A DNA stretch of 64,000 bases, taken from positions 1,612,001 to 1,676,000 of the forward strand of contig NZ_AP025032.1 of assembly GCF_019973775.1 (NCBI RefSeq). Reading direction: 5' to 3'. This document shows, piece by piece, positions 8,279 through 17,092 of the stretch. Under the pieces are notes generated by a model, which had not been told where the DNA came from, searched no databases, and saw only the letters and a program-made list of their open reading frames with translations. A program made the translations under genes and the position numbers. Each line of letters begins with the position of its first letter. Position 1 is the first letter of the stretch. The stretch comes from Aureimonas sp. SA4125 (lineage in GTDB: Bacteria; Pseudomonadota; Alphaproteobacteria; Rhizobiales; Rhizobiaceae).

Positions 8279-9745
8279 GTGGACAACACGCCCAATTTTT
8301 CCCTTCCCTACATCGCGCCGAGCCAGGCGCAGAAGCATGTGACGCACAATGAAGCGCTTCGCATGCTCGACATGGTCGTGCAGATATGCCTCGCCACGCG
8401 AGGAGGGGCCGAGCCCCCGGCCATCGTCGAGGAGGGTGAGTGCCATCTCGTCGGTTCCGGGGCTTCCGGCGCATGGGCGGGGCGCGAGGGCCAACTCGCC
8501 GCATGGCAGGATGGCGCCTGGATCTTCCTGGCGCCACGCTGCGGTTGGCAGGCCTATGTGGCGGACGAAGACGTTCTCGTCGTCCACGACGGCGATAACT
8601 TTCGTCCTGCGCATACGATGGTCGGTGGCGACGTTGCGACCCTCGGCATCAATCAGAGCGCAGACCTGGCCAATCGCCTGTCGGTCGCCTCTGCGGCATC
8701 GCTGTTCAATCACGCGGGCAGCGACCACCGGCTCAAGATCAACAAGGCCGGAACCGCCGATACGGCCTCGACGCTTTTTCAGTCCGGTTTCCAGGGGCAC
8801 GCCGAGATCGGACTGGCGGGGCGAAACGACTTCGTCGTCAAGGTTAGCGCCGACGGAATAGACTGGGTTGAAGCGCTGAGCGTCGACGCGCAGACGGGCA
8901 GCGTCGCGATGCCAGCGACCGCGCTCGGGGAGGACATGCTGGTGAACAGTGGGTTTTCCGTCAACCAGCGCGGCTTTTCCGGGGGTTTGTTGGCAGCAGG
9001 AAAGTTCGGCTTCGATCGCTGGAAGAGCGGCAGCGCAGGCGCATCTCTGACCGCTGCGGCGGGTGTCGTCACTTTGAGTTCCGGGTCAATCGTCCAGACA
9101 GTGGAGCGCGGGATCTGGCCGGAAGGCGATACTGCGACCATGACGGTCTTCGTCGCCGATCTGGCCGGCGGTTCGCTGGAAGTCACCTGCGGAACGGCCT
9201 CCGCCACGATCACGCCGGGTGCGGGACTGTCGGCGGTCACGGTCGCGCCGGGGATGGCACCAAATCTCGCAGTGTCGCTTCGCCCGATCGGTCCGCCGGT
9301 AACGTTCACACGGGTCGGCCTGTTGGCGGGCGCCAGGCGATTTTCCCCCCGGCAGCGAACCCTCGCCAGCGAGGTCGAGCTTTGCCGACGATACTATACC
9401 AAGGGCTACGACAGTGGCGTCGCTCCCGCCGACGGCGCCGGGGGCCCCGGATACAATCTCGGCATCTGCTACACGGCCGGAACGATCGCGTCCCAAAGAG
9501 TGGTGCTGGCACCGTTGATGCGCGCTGTTCCCAGCATCTCCTTCTTCGCGCCAAACACGGGCAATTCTGTCATCAGCGCCAGATGGCAGGCCTATGGCCC
9601 CGGCATTGCCTATGGCAATGCCGCCTCGATGTCGCTGGCCGAGGTCAGTTCCGGTGGCTTCACCACCAACATCGCGTTCACTGGCGCCTTGGCGGGTAGC
9701 GCCTACCTGCTGTGCGGCGGCTGGAGTGCGCAGGCAGAACTCTAG
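8279..9745 (+). CDS. DUF2793-like protein (phage/GTA tail-associated type)
   Basis: A 488-residue protein whose first 40 residues (NFSLPYIAPSQAQKHVTHNEALRML) match the DUF2793 signature as I recall it. That family is often found with alphaproteobacterial prophage or gene-transfer-agent tail genes. The middle part (WQDGAWIFLAPRCGWQAYV) is also typical, and the C-terminal half is a serine/glycine/alanine-rich beta-type segment. The GTG at 8279 follows a strong GAGGAGG ribosome site that lies just outside the IS5 end, so the gene seems intact even though its promoter side was cut off by the IS. No other phage gene is nearby. It may be an orphan fibre-like or surface protein; the function is unknown. 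Confidence 0.65.
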   Translation: MDNTPNFSLPYIAPSQAQKHVTHNEALRMLDMVVQICLATRGGAEPPAIVEEGECHLVGSGASGAWAGREGQLAAWQDGAWIFLAPRCGWQAYVADEDVLVVHDGDNFRPAHTMVGGDVATLGINQSADLANRLSVASAASLFNHAGSDHRLKINKAGTADTASTLFQSGFQGHAEIGLAGRNDFVVKVSADGIDWVEALSVDAQTGSVAMPATALGEDMLVNSGFSVNQRGFSGGLLAAGKFGFDRWKSGSAGASLTAAAGVVTLSSGSIVQTVERGIWPEGDTATMTVFVADLAGGSLEVTCGTASATITPGAGLSAVTVAPGMAPNLAVSLRPIGPPVTFTRVGLLAGARRFSPRQRTLASEVELCRRYYTKGYDSGVAPADGAGGPGYNLGICYTAGTIASQRVVLAPLMRAVPSISFFAPNTGNSVISARWQAYGPGIAYGNAASMSLAEVSSGGFTTNIAFTGALAGSAYLLCGGWSAQAEL

Positions 9746-9993
9746 CCGCCGGGCGGCCCGGCGAGCCCGTGCTTGGGCGCGGGACGCGAACGGTGTGGCG
9801 ACGGGGTATCGGGCGCGACCGGACCCCAGAGCTACAAGGCGATCGACCAGATTTGCCTGAAACGCCATATCCGCTCGCCGCGCCGGAGAGTGTGAGGACC
9901 GGATCTCACCTTCGCCAGCACTTTCGCGCCCTGCACTCTCACGCTGGAGCGAGTTGCTGTCTGCGGTGGTACGTATCGATGCCCGTCTGCCGC

Positions 9994-12240
9994 TCAAGGC
10001 GTGTGCGCAGCCGCCATTTTCTGCGCGGCGTTATAGAGTTCGATGTCTCCGGCATTGAGTTGTTCGATTCGCTTGATCACGTCCGGCTCGATCACCGAAC
10101 GGTCGAGCCTATCCATGGTGCGGTTGCGGTGCATTTCCTGACCCTCGAAAGTGAAGTCGAGAACCCGTCCAAGCCGGGCGATGTCGCGATCGAATGTTTC
10201 GACGAAGCCGATGAAATCGAACGTGGCGAGGTGGCGCAAGGCTGCGTCGACGATCACTCGCCGGTCGGGGTCACGAGGCGCGCGATAATCCGATCCTAGT
10301 GCGTGACACTGGTGATCGATGGTGAACATCGAGACGGAGGGCATATCGCACTGCAAAAAATCCGAGAGCGACAGGCTTTTCGCCATCATGGTTGCGCTGT
10401 TCGGATCGTCGACAGCGGCGGCCTCACGCAGATAGTAATACGAGGAAAGTACGCGATCGATTGGATCACGCAGGAATGTCATCAGGAAAAGGGGTTTCCG
10501 CAGTTTTTCTAGATGAACTGCGCAGAAGTGCCCGAGTATGAGCCCATAATCCTCGAATGCCTCGCGCGGCGTGGCGTCGAAATCGTGCGGCATACCGTTG
10601 AAAAACGGCACCTCCGGCATGGCGGATTTCAGGAGGTGGTGCACGCTCGTGCCAGCGCTCTTGCCGATGTGCAGGAATGCTATCTGGCGCGAGCGCTGAG
10701 AGGCCGGCACGCCCGACAATGACCGATATCGGTTGGCCAGTGTCTGCACCGGCATTCCGCCGACATGGATCTGGCGCTCGCGCAATTGCCGTAGCTCGGC
10801 ATTCAGCGCAGCGTTTTCGCCCCGCAGCGCCGTTGCCATCTCTTCCGCCTGCTCCGCCCGCTGGTCGATAACGGGTTCCGACGACGGCGGCGGGCCGTCC
10901 GATGCCATGCCAACGGCGATCTGGGCCTGAAGCCGACCGAGCTCGGCACGGAGAGCATGGTTCTCCGTGCGGATGCTCTCGACGACGGCTTCGGCATCGG
11001 TGGCGCGCTGGTGCAGCTCTGCCTTGGTTCCGGAGATCGATCCGGCACTTTCCAGTTCCGCTTGGATTTGCCGCTGCAGCCGGCCGAGTTCCGCTTTCAC
11101 CAAGTTATTTTCGGACACTACCGCGGCGACGACACGCTCGTATTCCGTCACTCTCCGCTGCAAGTCTGCACGCACTTCGGCGACTTCGGCATGCCGAGCT
11201 AGGTTTTCGGCTGCGATTACCGCGTCGGGCAGGGGGCTCGGGCTGCGGACGGCGGGGGGAAGCGTAGTAGACGGCATCGTCCCGCGGCCGCCACCAAACT
11301 GCCTCAGTGCTTCCTGGTAGACGATCATGTCGGCCTGATTGTAGCGCTCGATCAGCTCGCGCGTTTTTGCATCCAGCTCCGCGACGCCGGGACGTGACGC
11401 GGCCTTCTTTTCATGGGCAAGGACGGGCGCAGCCGCACCGAATATGGCTGCCAGACGCGCGGTATCGGCCTGGATTGTATCGAGGAAGCCGACGAAGTCG
11501 AAGCCGTCGAGATGTGACAGGGCGAGATCGGCGAGTTCGCGGACTGGCATGACCCGCGGCGCACGCCAGTCGCTGGCAAGGGAGTAGGCCTGCGTATCCC
11601 GCGAGAAGCGAATGCAGTCGGGCTCTTCACTGGCGACCCAGTCTGCCAGAGATAGCCGATGCGCCAGTTCCACCGGCGCCGAATTGCCCGGGAGGTCCGG
11701 CAGGGCGCGCAGGAACTCGTACATGGATACGACACGGTCCATCGGTTCGCGCAGAAAGGTCAGCAGAAACGGCCGGCGAAATTTTCGAACGTGGTCGTAG
11801 GAGAAATGCCCCATCAAGAGGCCATAGTTCGCCAAATTCTCCGACGTCATCGCGTCGTATTTCGTCTCGTCGAGATTGCGAAGCGGAACGCCCGGCATCA
11901 TCGACGTCAGCGCCCGCTGAATACTTGTCCCGCCGCACTTCATGATGTGAAGGAACGCCACCTGCCGCGACTGCAGGGGAGGCGGAACGCGCATCTCGCT
12001 GTTCACACGCATGCGCCAGAGAGCGGCCTCGGCCTCATAGCGGTCGCGCTCGGCCTTCAGTTCGGCCACCGTTTGCGCCTCGCTTGCGACAGCACCCGGG
12101 GCCTCGTCCCTAGCCACGCCAAGCGCAGAAGCATGTCGCGGTGTGTCTGGCGATCCAGTGTAAGTCATGTCGGGCTTACTCTCCGGCCCTTCTGCACCGT
12201 CCAGTGGGTCGTGGGGTGCGAGCGCCTCCGGTTTTCTCAT
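9994..12240 (-). CDS. Protein with two sulfotransferase domains and a coiled-coil linker
   Basis: About 748 residues. Two Sulfotransfer_2-type domains are seen. The first starts at QVAFLHIMKCGGTSIQ and the second at QIAFLHIGKSAGTSVHH; both have the 5'-PSB-loop form HxxKxxGTS, later followed by FLREPMDRVVS and FLRDPIDRVLS (3'-phosphate binding of PAPS). Between them lie about 170 residues of heptad-like, Glu/Arg-rich sequence (LQRRVTEYERVV, LGRLQRQIQAEL) predicted to form a coiled coil, and another short coil precedes domain one. PAPS-dependent sulfation of a glycan or surface molecule is the family role. The ATG at 12240 is chosen; a TTG at 12327 and an ATG at 12168 with a better ribosome site are alternatives. 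The gene is convergent with the DUF2793-like gene. Confidence 0.8.
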   Translation of the reverse strand: MRKPEALAPHDPLDGAEGPESKPDMTYTGSPDTPRHASALGVARDEAPGAVASEAQTVAELKAERDRYEAEAALWRMRVNSEMRVPPPLQSRQVAFLHIMKCGGTSIQRALTSMMPGVPLRNLDETKYDAMTSENLANYGLLMGHFSYDHVRKFRRPFLLTFLREPMDRVVSMYEFLRALPDLPGNSAPVELAHRLSLADWVASEEPDCIRFSRDTQAYSLASDWRAPRVMPVRELADLALSHLDGFDFVGFLDTIQADTARLAAIFGAAAPVLAHEKKAASRPGVAELDAKTRELIERYNQADMIVYQEALRQFGGGRGTMPSTTLPPAVRSPSPLPDAVIAAENLARHAEVAEVRADLQRRVTEYERVVAAVVSENNLVKAELGRLQRQIQAELESAGSISGTKAELHQRATDAEAVVESIRTENHALRAELGRLQAQIAVGMASDGPPPSSEPVIDQRAEQAEEMATALRGENAALNAELRQLRERQIHVGGMPVQTLANRYRSLSGVPASQRSRQIAFLHIGKSAGTSVHHLLKSAMPEVPFFNGMPHDFDATPREAFEDYGLILGHFCAVHLEKLRKPLFLMTFLRDPIDRVLSSYYYLREAAAVDDPNSATMMAKSLSLSDFLQCDMPSVSMFTIDHQCHALGSDYRAPRDPDRRVIVDAALRHLATFDFIGFVETFDRDIARLGRVLDFTFEGQEMHRNRTMDRLDRSVIEPDVIKRIEQLNAGDIELYNAAQKMAAAHTP

Positions 12241-12388
12241 GCGACCCTGCCCAATCGCGCTTTTATCTGCCCATTTCCAGAATTGAATCTGTCCGGCACG
12301 AGAGATGGAATTGAAAAGCTGTCGCAATTATATTTTCCGAACCACGATGATGTAAATGACAGGAAGGAGGCATCGCCGGGATCCTGAG

Positions 12389-12420
12389 CCGCATCCGGAT
12401 GCTGCCCTTGAGGGATGCGG
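12389..12420 (-). terminator. Inverted repeat downstream of the RmlD-like gene
   Basis: An 8-bp inverted repeat (CCGCATCC with GGATGCGG) with a 16-nt loop lies 23 bases after the stop codon of the reductase gene. It has no T-tract, so the terminator call rests on position only. Confidence 0.35.
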
Positions 12421-12442
12421 ATTGGATCGACGCCGATAGCGT

Positions 12443-13336
12443 CTAGATGCTCCCGCGCCGGCTCTCGGCCAAGGCTATCTCGCCACAGACCTGAGCCATG
12501 CTCCGAAGGGGAGAGACAGGCGCGGCCTGCAGTTTGCGGGTCGACAGCGATGTGTCCAGGGGGCGCGCCTCGAGGAAGGGGAAGTCGCCGAGGTGAGCGC
12601 GCTCCAGCTTCGCAGCTATCGGTCCGTCCGCTCGTGCGAGCGCGTCGACGAGAAGGGCCGCCAGATCGTAGCGGCTCAACGAGGTCGGCCCAGCCACATG
12701 GTAGATACCGGTGCTGCCGAGATCGGCCAGCGCGACCATGACTGCGGCTATGTCGTCGACATGTCCCGGCGTGATGATCTGATCGACGGCGCAGCGCATG
12801 GTGCGCCCGGCCTCCATGTCCTCGAGCCACTGGCCGAGCACGCTATGGATATTCCGATCGCCGCTGACGATTTTGGATGACCGGCAGATTAGCCATGGCT
12901 CGCTGCGGGTTTCGAGCCAGGCTTCCACCTCGCTCTTTTGGCGTCCATATTCCGTCGTGGGAGAGCGGACTTCATCTTCCGTCCGGTCCCCCTTCGTGCC
13001 GTCGTAGACGTAGTCCGTCGACATGAAGACTGGCACAAGGCCGCGGGCAAAGCATTCCGACATAAGCGCCACATTGCTGTCGACGTTGATCTTGCGTGTC
13101 GCGGCCGGCTCGCGGGCGCACAATTCCGGGTTGATTGCCCCATAGAGAAAGAAGACATGCCTGAGGTCTGTCGGAAGGACATCCTCGATGTCGGCGAGGC
13201 GGCTGCTTTCGGCGCGAAAGCCGATGCCGCCGGAGAAGGCGGAGCCGGCATAGGTGCCGACGCCGCGTCCGCCGAGAGTGTGCAGGAGCCGGCGGCCAAG
13301 ATAGCCCGACCCGCCGACGACCAAAGCTGATTTCAT
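12443..13336 (-). CDS. RmlD-like NAD(P)-dependent sugar reductase/epimerase
   Basis: A 297-residue extended SDR. The nucleotide-binding loop is VGGSGYLGRRLL at residues 7-18. A substrate-binding STDYVYDG lies near residue 105, and the catalytic Tyr-Lys pair is YGRQK near residue 125. The layout resembles dTDP-4-dehydrorhamnose reductase (RmlD) and other sugar nucleotide reductases. The ATG at 13336 is preferred because it starts the Rossmann fold correctly and has an AGGACAC ribosome site upstream; the open frame runs 27 codons further. It fits the synthesis of a deoxy or modified sugar for the nearby glycan. Other rml genes are absent, so rhamnose as the product is uncertain. Confidence 0.8.
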   Translation of the reverse strand: MKSALVVGGSGYLGRRLLHTLGGRGVGTYAGSAFSGGIGFRAESSRLADIEDVLPTDLRHVFFLYGAINPELCAREPAATRKINVDSNVALMSECFARGLVPVFMSTDYVYDGTKGDRTEDEVRSPTTEYGRQKSEVEAWLETRSEPWLICRSSKIVSGDRNIHSVLGQWLEDMEAGRTMRCAVDQIITPGHVDDIAAVMVALADLGSTGIYHVAGPTSLSRYDLAALLVDALARADGPIAAKLERAHLGDFPFLEARPLDTSLSTRKLQAAPVSPLRSMAQVCGEIALAESRRGSI

Positions 13337-13453
13337 ATTCAGTGTCCTGCGATTACGGGCAAATGCGGGCGAGATGGTATGGGAAGCGTCGAAATCACAC
13401 GGCCGATGACGCCGCAATCCGGCCCCCGAAGGTTTGGCGGGCGAAATGTCCGC

Positions 13454-14449
13454 CTAGCCGTGGGTCTTGATGGCAATGCGACCAGTATAGTCGACACGCA
13501 TCAACATAATCGGCACGTTGTGCGCCTGAAGATATTCGTCGATTGCCTGCTTGGCGCCCTTGAAATGTCCATAATCGTCGATGATCAGGATCCCGTTGGG
13601 GACCAGTCGCGGAAAGAGATGCTCCATCTCGTGGACCGTCGACGCGTACCAATCGGTGTCTAGCCTCAGGATCGAAATCTGCTCGGGTGCATGCTGAGGG
13701 ATGGTCGTCTCCACCATTCCCTTCACATAGCGCAGGCGTTCCTCCGGATAGCCGGTCCGCCGCATGTTTTCCTTGACCTCGTCAAGATGCGCGCGGGCCC
13801 AGTCGCTGGCCTCCTCGGAAACCTTCTTTGTCTCCCACCACTTCTTGGCGTCGTGTCCCCAAATATCGACGTCCTCTGCCGACGGCTCGGGGAGACCCTC
13901 ATAAGTATCGAACAGGTGGATCGTCCGCTCGCCGCCAAACAGCTGTAAAGCTTCTGCCGCAACCATCATGCTGCCGCCCCGCCAGACGCCGCATTCGACG
14001 ATGTCTCCCGGAATACCGGCCTTTTCGATGTACTCGACGGCCTTGAAAAGGCTGTACATGCGATCGGGCGAGGTCATCGAATAGGAACGGCACCGCGTAT
14101 AGATCGGCGGAAAGGCCTCATCCATGTCGGCGAGGCCAAGTTCCTTCTGATAATGCGCGCTGGCTGCCTGATGGTCATATTCCGGCTCTGGTTCAGGCGC
14201 TGCCGGTTCCGCCGCTACCGGAGAGATGGGCGGAGGCGCCACGACAGGAGCCACCTCCTCGACAACGGGCTCGCTGGGCACTGCGGCGTGCGCTGGCTGA
14301 GCCACTGGCTCGGCAACGGCCGGGGGAACAGAGAGGAGCGCCGTATATGCCGTCTCCTTGTCGAGGAGGTCGCGCACTCGCCGCTGCGGCACGATATCGA
14401 AGCCTCGGCTTTCGACCGAGCGGCGCACCAGACGTTTCAGGAGGTTCAT
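13454..14449 (-). CDS. TylF/macrocin-O-methyltransferase family protein
   Basis: A 331-residue SAM-dependent methyltransferase of the TylF family. The N-terminal 50 residues are basic (MNLLKRLVRRSVESRGFDIVP) and are followed by a Pro/Ala/Glu-rich linker of about 55 residues. The catalytic domain then starts near residue 125 with GDIVECGVWRGGSMMVAA (motif I), HLFDTYEGLPEP, ISILRLDTDWYAST and ILIIDDYGHFKGAK, all hallmarks of the family and its metal site. The ATG at 14449 overlaps the stop of the upstream methyltransferase (ATGA), indicating coupling. In glycan clusters this family O-methylates sugar hydroxyls, while TylF itself acts on a macrolide sugar. The flexible linker is unusual and may tether the enzyme. 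Confidence 0.85.
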   Translation of the reverse strand: MNLLKRLVRRSVESRGFDIVPQRRVRDLLDKETAYTALLSVPPAVAEPVAQPAHAAVPSEPVVEEVAPVVAPPPISPVAAEPAAPEPEPEYDHQAASAHYQKELGLADMDEAFPPIYTRCRSYSMTSPDRMYSLFKAVEYIEKAGIPGDIVECGVWRGGSMMVAAEALQLFGGERTIHLFDTYEGLPEPSAEDVDIWGHDAKKWWETKKVSEEASDWARAHLDEVKENMRRTGYPEERLRYVKGMVETTIPQHAPEQISILRLDTDWYASTVHEMEHLFPRLVPNGILIIDDYGHFKGAKQAIDEYLQAHNVPIMLMRVDYTGRIAIKTHG

Positions 14450-15294
14450 TCGGGGCTCCCGCGATAATTGTGGACGACAAAGCGTCGGGCGAAAATGCCA
14501 TAGGTCCCGTCGTCGGAATACTCGATCCCATACCGTTCGACACAATCGCGCCAGGCGCGTCGCTCACCGAACTGCGGGTCCGCGCGGTTGCAATTCCAGT
14601 CGTCGAAATAGATGAGCGCGCCCTTCTGAACCATTCCGCGAGAGAACAACCCGTCGAGGACGTCCATCGCGGAACTGTAGAGATCGCTGTCGACGTGAAG
14701 CAGCGCAAAGCGCAGGTCACCCGGCAACGCCGGAACCGTATCTGAAAACCACCCGGAAACGATCTCGAACCGATCGGCCGCAAGATGTGCTCCGACCATG
14801 CGCCTCAGTTCGTCCGGGGAAACGCCGTGGCAGGAACCGGGCGACCAGACATTGTCTTTGACATGCGGCGACTGCGCGTCGACGCTGTCCTTTTCGGACG
14901 CGGGAAGGCCAATGAAACTATCGAAGAGATAGAGCTTTCGCGGCGCGTGCTTATACGCCGACACCGCGTAGGCGAGCGTCGAGTCGCATGATGCGATAGC
15001 GCGCGCGATCCCCGTCGCGGTGCGTCCGGTCATGGTGCCGAACTCGGCGATGGCGCCATCCACGTCGTAGCCATAAATGGCGGCAATGCCCTCGGACATC
15101 GCGTTGATCGCTGCCTGTGTATGAAACGCGAAAGGATCGCCGGTCCCGTTCCAACCGCTCATGGCCGTAAGCGGGGCGTAACTTGCGAGCCGGCGCGCGA
15201 GCGCAGCTTCCTGCTGAACCACGAACGCTCCCTGCGCACTCGCGATCCTGGCATCTACCGAGGCGTGAAGGCGTTTACGCAAATATTTCAGCAT
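14446..15294 (-). CDS. TylF-like class I methyltransferase
   Basis: A 282-residue protein related to the next gene downstream. It shows AIAEFGTMTGRTATGIA (SAM motif I), KLYLFDSFIGLPASE (motif II region), FALLHVDSDLYSSAMDVLD and ALIYFDDWNCNRADP, the conserved acidic metal-binding segment of macrocin O-methyltransferase-like enzymes. The ATG at 15294 (MLKYLRKRLHA) is preferred over upstream codons because the extra N-terminal residues look non-coding. It is the first of a two-gene operon with the TylF gene, which starts inside its stop codon. It probably methylates a sugar of the same product; the substrate is unknown. Confidence 0.8.
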   Translation of the reverse strand: MLKYLRKRLHASVDARIASAQGAFVVQQEAALARRLASYAPLTAMSGWNGTGDPFAFHTQAAINAMSEGIAAIYGYDVDGAIAEFGTMTGRTATGIARAIASCDSTLAYAVSAYKHAPRKLYLFDSFIGLPASEKDSVDAQSPHVKDNVWSPGSCHGVSPDELRRMVGAHLAADRFEIVSGWFSDTVPALPGDLRFALLHVDSDLYSSAMDVLDGLFSRGMVQKGALIYFDDWNCNRADPQFGERRAWRDCVERYGIEYSDDGTYGIFARRFVVHNYRGSPE

Positions 15295-15571
15295 TTTAAT
15301 TTCGATCTGCAGGGCTTTAGAGTTGTCAGCGCGCGTCGCTGGGAAATACATGCACCATCGACTCTGGATGAGCAAGATTGCCACGGCAATTCCATTGACG
15401 CCGCGTCACGGCCCTTTGGCCCGCGCGCAACACGGCACAGGTATTGCTCCGAATGGCCTCGATACACCACCTTTCTCTGCCCAGCGGGCAACGCTGCCTT
15501 CGGTAGGAGCGATCTCCACAATTGCGCCCGTCGCAAGGCTGACTGTCGCGCGGTCGGTAACGTGTTTCGAA

Positions 15572-16947
15572 GGTCGTGTCCGTCAACGTGGTGGAAATTG
15601 GGGTGTAACTGAAGCGGCTCGGTTTCAGGCGGCTGCGGTGGAAATACGTACGGTTTCGGGCTTGGTGCTGTTGGACATGAGTTCGGCCATGGGTTCGGTC
15701 TGCATGTAGCGGTTTTGCGTCTGCCATTCGTCGTTGGCCTCGAGGAGGACGGCGCCGATGAGGCGGATGATGGAGCCCTCGTTCGGGAAGATGCCGACGA
15801 CATCGGCGCGCCGCTTCACCTCCTTGTTCAGGCGCTCCAGGGAATTGGTCGAATGGATCCGGGTCCGATGCTGACCGGGAAAGTCCAGATGCGCCAGCAC
15901 GTCGGTCTCGCTGTCGTCGATGAAGCTGCCGAGCTTGGGACACTTTCCCCGGAGCTGGTCGGCGACGTGGCGCAGCGCCTGGGCCGCGCCGGCGCGATCG
16001 GGTTGGATGAAGGCCTGGCGCAGGGCCGCAGCCGCCATGCTTTGCTGCGCCTTCGGGACATAGGACAGGGCGTTGCGCATCCAGTGGACGCGGCAGCGCT
16101 GCCAGGAGGCGCTGAACACCCGGCGGATGGCGGCCTTCAGCCCTTCATGGGCATCCGATATCACGAGCTTCACGCCGGAAAGGCCGCGGCGCACGAGGCT
16201 CTTGAGGAAGGTCGACCAGAAGGTCTCCGCTTCCGAGGGCCCGATGTGAAGGCCGACGATCTCGCGCTTGCCGTCGGTGTTGACGGCGACAGCGATTATT
16301 GCCGCCACCGAGACGATACGGCCGCCTTCGCGCTGCTTCAGGTAGGTCGCGTCGAGCCAGAGATAGGGCCAGTCGCCGGTGAGCGGGCGATCGAGAAAGC
16401 CGCCGACGCGGTCGTCGATATCTTTGCACAGCTTCGACACCGTGCTCTTGCCGATCCCCGACAGTCCCATGGCCTGCACCAGATCGTCGACGCGACGCGT
16501 GGACACGCCGCTGATCCAGGCCTCCTGGATGACCGCGACAAGCGCCTTCTCCGAGAGCTTTCTCGGTTCCAGGAACGGCGGAAAGTAGCTGCCTTGTCGA
16601 AGCTTGGGGATGCGAAGCTGCAAGGAGCCAAGCCGGGTATCGAACGAGCGGTCCCGGTAGCCGTTGCGATAGGTCGCCCGTTCCAGGGTGCGTTCATGGC
16701 GCCCGGCGCCGATCATGCCCTCCACGTCGGCCTCCATGAGAAGCTGCATCACGCTCTCGGCTATCGTCCTCAGGAAATCGCCGTCTCCGGCTTTTGCCAG
16801 AAGCTCGGCAAGCGGTAATCTGTCCTCGGTCATCGGGTGCTCCGGTCAGGTTGAAGTCTCGCAACTCCACCTTAGCCGGCCAATCCGGTGGCCACCTCCG
16901 TCGCACCATCTGAGATCCGAGTTTCCACCACCAGCGCGGACACTACC
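15572..16947 (-). mobile_element. IS256-family element, copy A
   Basis: A 1376-bp element with ends GGTCGTGTCCG (left) and GGTAGTGTCCG (right, reversed). A 9-bp target duplication TGTTTCGAA is seen at 15563-15571 and 16948-16956. It is a diverged relative of the identical copies at 31661-33035 and 37459-38833. Confidence 0.92.
15625..16833 (-). CDS. IS256-family transposase (copy A)
   Basis: A 402-residue transposase, apparently intact. The IS256 core shows WPYLWLDATYLK (first Asp), KLVISDAHEGLKAAI (second Asp) followed by WQRCRVHWMRNAL, and HSTNSLERLNKEVKRR (Glu). Compared with copies B and C it has scattered substitutions and ends in ISTAAA rather than ISTEVA, so it arrived independently or has been resident longer. 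Confidence 0.95.
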   Translation of the reverse strand: MTEDRLPLAELLAKAGDGDFLRTIAESVMQLLMEADVEGMIGAGRHERTLERATYRNGYRDRSFDTRLGSLQLRIPKLRQGSYFPPFLEPRKLSEKALVAVIQEAWISGVSTRRVDDLVQAMGLSGIGKSTVSKLCKDIDDRVGGFLDRPLTGDWPYLWLDATYLKQREGGRIVSVAAIIAVAVNTDGKREIVGLHIGPSEAETFWSTFLKSLVRRGLSGVKLVISDAHEGLKAAIRRVFSASWQRCRVHWMRNALSYVPKAQQSMAAAALRQAFIQPDRAGAAQALRHVADQLRGKCPKLGSFIDDSETDVLAHLDFPGQHRTRIHSTNSLERLNKEVKRRADVVGIFPNEGSIIRLIGAVLLEANDEWQTQNRYMQTEPMAELMSNSTKPETVRISTAAA

Positions 16948-17031
16948 TGTTTCGAAGGCGGCACCGTTGGCGAGGAGGAAGCTTTGTCGTAGCGCGCACC
17001 CGCACGAGACTCTGCCAGATGGAATGGCTGC

Positions 17032-17058
17032 TTGCGTGCCTTAGGCAACGCTTATAAT
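17032..17058 (+). promoter_or_regulatory. Putative sigma70-type promoter
   Basis: A perfect TATAAT at 17053-17058 follows TTGCGT at 17032-17037 with a 15-bp spacer. It lies 34 bases before the ATG of the methyltransferase gene at 17093 and just beyond the IS256 insertion. The spacer is short and the -35 match is partial. Confidence 0.4.
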
Positions 17059-17092
17059 CCTGCCTCAGGATTGGGAAACGCAAAGGTCGTCA

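Larger units (their letters stand above)
15323..16992 (+). pseudogene. Possible small ORF split by IS256
   Basis: When IS256 copy A and one 9-bp target copy are removed, an uninterrupted frame of about 95 codons can be read from TTG 15323 (or ATG 15350) through 15571 and on from 16957 to a TAG at 16990-16992. The joined junction reads VTCFEGGTVGEEEALS. I recognise no family, and the frame could be accidental. It is recorded because the IS removal restores it exactly. Confidence 0.25.

Noticed and set aside
15323..15571. Possibility that the split small ORF is a prophage or surface gene
   Set aside because: No family signature; kept only as a low-confidence pseudogene because IS removal restores the frame.
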